This document shows, piece after piece, positions 40,623-40,667 of a stretch of 40,667 nt of DNA. The stretch spans positions 1 to 40,667 of the forward strand of contig JAFKFN010000023.1 in the NCBI GenBank assembly GCA_017308255.1. Reading direction: 5' to 3'. The translations under genes were made by a program, and so were the position numbers. Position 1 is the first letter of the stretch. Each line of letters starts with the position of its first letter. The stretch comes from Altererythrobacter sp. GTDB lineage: Bacteria; Pseudomonadota; Alphaproteobacteria; Sphingomonadales; Sphingomonadaceae. The notes under the pieces are model-generated. The model worked only from the letters and a program-made list of their open reading frames with translations. It did not search any database and was not told where the DNA came from.

Positions 40623-40667
40623 AATGTAAAATCGCCCGCCAAGGCCCCAGCAGAGCGGGTAGTGAAG
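40605..40667 (+). CDS. IS3-family transposase OrfA (partial N-terminus)
   Basis: The frame starts at ATG 40605 behind AAGGA and is open to the window edge (21 residues). The segment KSPAKAPAERVVK matches the N-terminal lead of a common IS3-family OrfA, which continues with a Lys/Arg-rich stretch and a helix-turn-helix. Only the first 21 residues can be judged. Confidence 0.75.
   Translation, partial: MKPRSSNVKSPAKAPAERVVK

Larger units (their letters stand above)
40556..40667 (+). mobile_element. Left end of an IS3-family insertion sequence (continues beyond window)
   Basis: The element edge appears to be at TGTGATTT or TGATTT (40556-40558 onward), where the serine hydrolase similarity ends. 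Inside lie the inverted-repeat hairpin and the start of an IS3-type OrfA. The exact boundary and target duplication need the other end, which is outside the window. Confidence 0.72.

Overview
The window looks like chromosome from an aerobic, GC-rich alphaproteobacterium of the Sphingomonadales type (Novosphingobium/Sphingobium-like). This is inferred from three large TonB-dependent receptors, many GTG/TTG starts, 4-bp ATGA/GTGA gene overlaps and a gene content dominated by catabolism and uptake. No rRNA, tRNA, CRISPR array or replication origin was seen.

Region 1 (1-5395) is visibly more AT-rich than the rest. It holds the debris of an IS6-family transposase, an MFS transporter, an orphan FecI-like ECF sigma factor with no FecR partner, and a TonB-dependent receptor. 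Its right edge coincides with a 2-hydroxyacid dehydrogenase gene cut off after its nucleotide-binding loop, so it is probably an inserted or rearranged block.

Region 2 (5396-17652) is a high-GC accessory catabolic cluster. It contains a beta-keto acid cleavage enzyme (BKACE), three transport or membrane proteins, a TetR regulator, an NTF2-like protein, a set of small exported proteins (a DUF6152 protein and two related secreted proteins), a second TonB-dependent receptor, and an operon of acetoacetate-decarboxylase-like protein, cupin and spinster-like MFS. A perfect (GA)18 microsatellite sits directly before the first start codon of that operon.

Region 3 (17769-25556) is more mixed: a frameshifted molybdopterin oxidoreductase, a DUF488 protein, a small MscS channel, a YdeI-like protein, a secreted G8-domain/beta-helix protein with a strong terminator, and a secreted SnoaL/DUF8021-like protein.

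Region 4 (25782-38075) is the most interesting part. Eight minus-strand genes run from 36030 down to 25782, most overlapping by 4 bp: TonB-dependent receptor, secreted esterase, TRAP DctQ, TRAP DctM, two 2-hydroxyacyl-CoA dehydratase-family subunits, TRAP DctP and a second exported hydrolase. A class III (CaiB/BaiF) CoA-transferase is divergent from them, followed tail-to-tail by a MarR regulator. The shared control region carries several inverted repeats. Read as a pathway, an ester-type substrate would cross the outer membrane, be hydrolysed outside the cytoplasm, have its acid imported by TRAP, be activated to a CoA thioester and be attacked by a dehydratase/reductase-type Fe-S enzyme. The CoA-transferase plus two-subunit dehydratase resembles the anaerobic Fld/Had (aryl-lactate or 2-hydroxy acid) systems, here in an apparently aerobic host and with no activator gene in view.

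Region 5 (38227-40667) has a Rieske oxygenase divergent from a TetR regulator, with two tandem TTAC-N3-GTAA palindromes between them, then the start of a serine hydrolase gene interrupted by the left end of an IS3-family element that runs off the window.
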